The notes below the pieces were generated by a model. It saw only the letters and a list, made by a program, of their open reading frames with translations. It was not told where the DNA came from and did not search any database. Below, one piece after another: positions 17,580-18,809 of a DNA stretch of 18,809 bases (position 1 is the first letter of the stretch; each line of letters opens with the position of its first letter). The translations under genes and the position numbers were made by a program. Origin of the DNA: an uncultured Gammaproteobacteria bacterium (GTDB lineage: Bacteria > Pseudomonadota > Gammaproteobacteria > Rariloculales > Rariloculaceae); the NCBI GenBank assembly GCA_946887385.1, contig CAMPKU010000059.1, positions 1 to 18,809 of the forward strand, written 5' to 3'.

Positions 17580-17590
17580 GAGGAAGTCAA
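17563..17590 (-). promoter_or_regulatory. Predicted promoter of the GntR-membrane protein operon (leaderless)
   Basis: On the minus strand TTGACT (17590-17585, five of six -35 matches), a 16-base spacer and TAAAAC (17568-17563, about four of six -10 matches). A start point 6-7 bases further would be near 17556, only two or three bases before the ATG at 17554, so the mRNA is probably leaderless or nearly so. The operator lies inside this promoter. Confidence 0.55.
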
Positions 17591-17625
17591 TCCCTCGCGG
17601 AGCCGAAAAGCGCCTGTCGGCACGC

Positions 17626-18435
17626 TTACTCGCGGATGAAGTAGCGGTTGTTCTCGTTACAGACGAACTCGAGCAGCTCTTGCTCGGGCATGATTCGCTG
17701 GTTCACGCGCACCGTCCATGGCGCGGTGTAGGCCTTCGGGTCGTCGACCGTCACGTCGATCTCCATGCGCCCGTAGGTCGGCCGGCGAAACCGCTCCGTA
17801 TACGTGGCGGCATCCGTCAACGGCGTGCCGAAGATATCGAGCCACTCCCCGTCGCGCAGGCCCTTCGTCTCGACGACGAGCGTATCGCCTTCCCAATGCC
17901 CCACCGAATAGCCGTACCACCAGGGCTGCGGATCGTTGCGCGGAATCTCGCGCCCGTCCGTGAAGATTTGCCGCACGCCCATGCTCGCTTCGTACAGGAT
18001 CACGAGCACGTCGGGCGTCTGAATGAACTTGCGCGGTGCACCTTGGGTGTGAAATTGCATGATGCCCATCGGCAGGCATATCGCCTCGGGGTTGTCCTTG
18101 CCGCCGCCCGCGCGCCGCTCTTCCGCAAGCGCCGCATATTCGGGGCGCAACGGCAGCGGGTCCTTCATGTTCGAAGCCACGTTCGCGAACCCGGCGCGGG
18201 GCACCGAGCCCTCGGGCTCGGCCTGCGCCGCGGTGCCGCCGAGCGTGCCGAAGCCCTGCCACACGCCCGTGAAATCGGGCTTCCCGTCGGCCGTGCGCGG
18301 CGCGGGCGCTTCGAGATCGGGAGAGCCGTCGGCGTTGCGCGGAATGCGGTCGTCCGCGTGCGGCCCCCATTGGGCGAAAGCCATGACGGGCGCAAGGACT
18401 GTGAACGCGGTGCACAGACGAAGGAGCGTAGTCAT
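17626..18435 (-). CDS. Exported protein of unknown function (PDFTGVW family)
   Basis: A 269-residue protein from ATG 18435; an open frame continues upstream, but this start gives a clean signal peptide (MTTLLRLCTAFTVLAPVMAFA, then Q22), so it is probably periplasmic. The mature part starts with a short proline-rich repeat region containing ADGSPDL and ADGKPDFTGVW, then ICLPMGIMQFHTQGAPRKF, QTPDVLVILYEA, VRQIFTDGREIP, DPQPWWYGYSVGHWEGDTLV and VETKGLRDGEWLD, and ends with APWTVRVNQRI and EFVCNENNRYF. From memory this block pattern recurs in exported proteins of unknown function in Acidobacteria and Gammaproteobacteria, often beside DUF6152 proteins, as here (divergent gene at 18529). Two cysteines (136 and 260 region) could form a disulfide. 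No enzymatic motif is assignable. It ends 47 bases before the operator of the GntR operon, on the same strand. Confidence 0.82.
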   Translation of the reverse strand: MTTLLRLCTAFTVLAPVMAFAQWGPHADDRIPRNADGSPDLEAPAPRTADGKPDFTGVWQGFGTLGGTAAQAEPEGSVPRAGFANVASNMKDPLPLRPEYAALAEERRAGGGKDNPEAICLPMGIMQFHTQGAPRKFIQTPDVLVILYEASMGVRQIFTDGREIPRNDPQPWWYGYSVGHWEGDTLVVETKGLRDGEWLDIFGTPLTDAATYTERFRRPTYGRMEIDVTVDDPKAYTAPWTVRVNQRIMPEQELLEFVCNENNRYFIRE

Positions 18436-18528
18436 TGGTCGTTGCTCTCGATAGCCGGGGTGCGATGTCCGAAACGGGCGCACTCAGCGTATCATCGCCA
18501 CGAACTGCACGTCGAAGGGAGCGCACCG

Positions 18529-18809
18529 ATGAGCCGTCCATCGTTCATCTGCATCGTGGCCGCCGCGTTGGCGTTGTGCCCGCTTGCGGCAAGCCATGCG
18601 CACCACTCGTTCTCGGCCGAGTTCGATCGCGACAAGCCGGTCAAGCTCACCGGCACCATCACGAAGGTCGAGTGGACGAACCCGCACGCGCGTATCTACA
18701 TCGACGTGCAGGAAGAAGACGGCAAGGTCGTCAACTGGGACTTCGAGCTCGGCCCGCCGAACGGGCTGATGCGGCAAGGCTGGAATCGCAACTCGCTGCG
18801 CGAAGGCCA
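18529..18809 (+). CDS. DUF6152 family exported protein, cut by window edge
   Basis: The first 93 codons of an open frame running off the right edge. Residues 1-24 (MSRPSFICIVAAALALCPLA then ASHA) form a signal peptide, followed by HHSFSAEFDRDKPVKLTGTI, VEWTNPHARIYIDV and NWDFELGPPNGLMRQGW, the recognisable DUF6152 pattern (family length about 110-130). Function is unknown; the HHSF start of the mature protein and the NPH motif could bind metal, which is speculation. AAGGGAG precedes the ATG by about eight bases. It is divergent from the exported protein at 17626-18435, with 93 bases between the starts; a TATCAT -10-like element sits at about 18490, without a good -35. Confidence 0.85.
   Translation, partial: MSRPSFICIVAAALALCPLAASHAHHSFSAEFDRDKPVKLTGTITKVEWTNPHARIYIDVQEEDGKVVNWDFELGPPNGLMRQGWNRNSLREG

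Overview
The window is a GC-rich (roughly two-thirds G+C by eye), densely packed stretch of a Gram-negative chromosome. Gene content and order fit a gammaproteobacterium, perhaps near the Xanthomonadales/Steroidobacter-type lineages. The supporting clues are the tkt-gap-pgk order, an Mpl murein-recycling ligase, a CpdA-type cAMP phosphodiesterase, RNase D with an HRDC region, a Pseudomonas-like rubredoxin and a GumN/TraB protein. This placement is inferred from family resemblance, not from a marker gene. I see no rRNA, tRNA, CRISPR, prophage or transposase gene, and no gene-free stretch over 300 bases.

Positions 1-4111, minus strand: a carbon-metabolism operon tkt-gap-pgk, with pgk cut by the left edge. 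Positions 4311-5953, plus strand: cpdA translationally coupled to an exported GumN/TraB protein. Positions 5964-8696, minus strand: an unknown membrane protein overlapping mpl, then a LON-domain protein and a small rubredoxin with a GTG start. Positions 8762-9844: rnd. Positions 9884-10531, minus: adk, whose LID domain keeps only two of the four zinc-type positions as cysteine.

Positions 10645-14109, plus strand: a pyrophosphate module made of a PPi-type phosphofructokinase followed by a K+-independent-type H+-translocating pyrophosphatase, closed by a strong intrinsic terminator at 14133-14162. Together with adk and the glycolytic operon, most of the window serves central carbon and phosphoanhydride energy metabolism, with a glycolytic step that can spend or make PPi coupled to a membrane PPi/proton exchanger.

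Positions 14190-18809 are more accessory: an exported two-domain VOC protein and a geranylgeranyl-reductase-like flavoprotein separated by a 43-nt near-perfect palindrome; a GntR (YtrA-like) regulator plus a 7-TM membrane protein behind a 26-bp palindromic operator that sits on an apparently leaderless promoter; and a divergent pair of exported proteins, the second a DUF6152 member cut by the right edge.

Most of the window is ordinary housekeeping. The points I would look at again are the GntR operator/promoter and the damaged-looking segment in its DNA-binding domain, the dispersed palindrome repeat (two copies, both touching stop codons), the PPi module, the half-zinc adk LID, and the unknown membrane protein fused by overlap to mpl.
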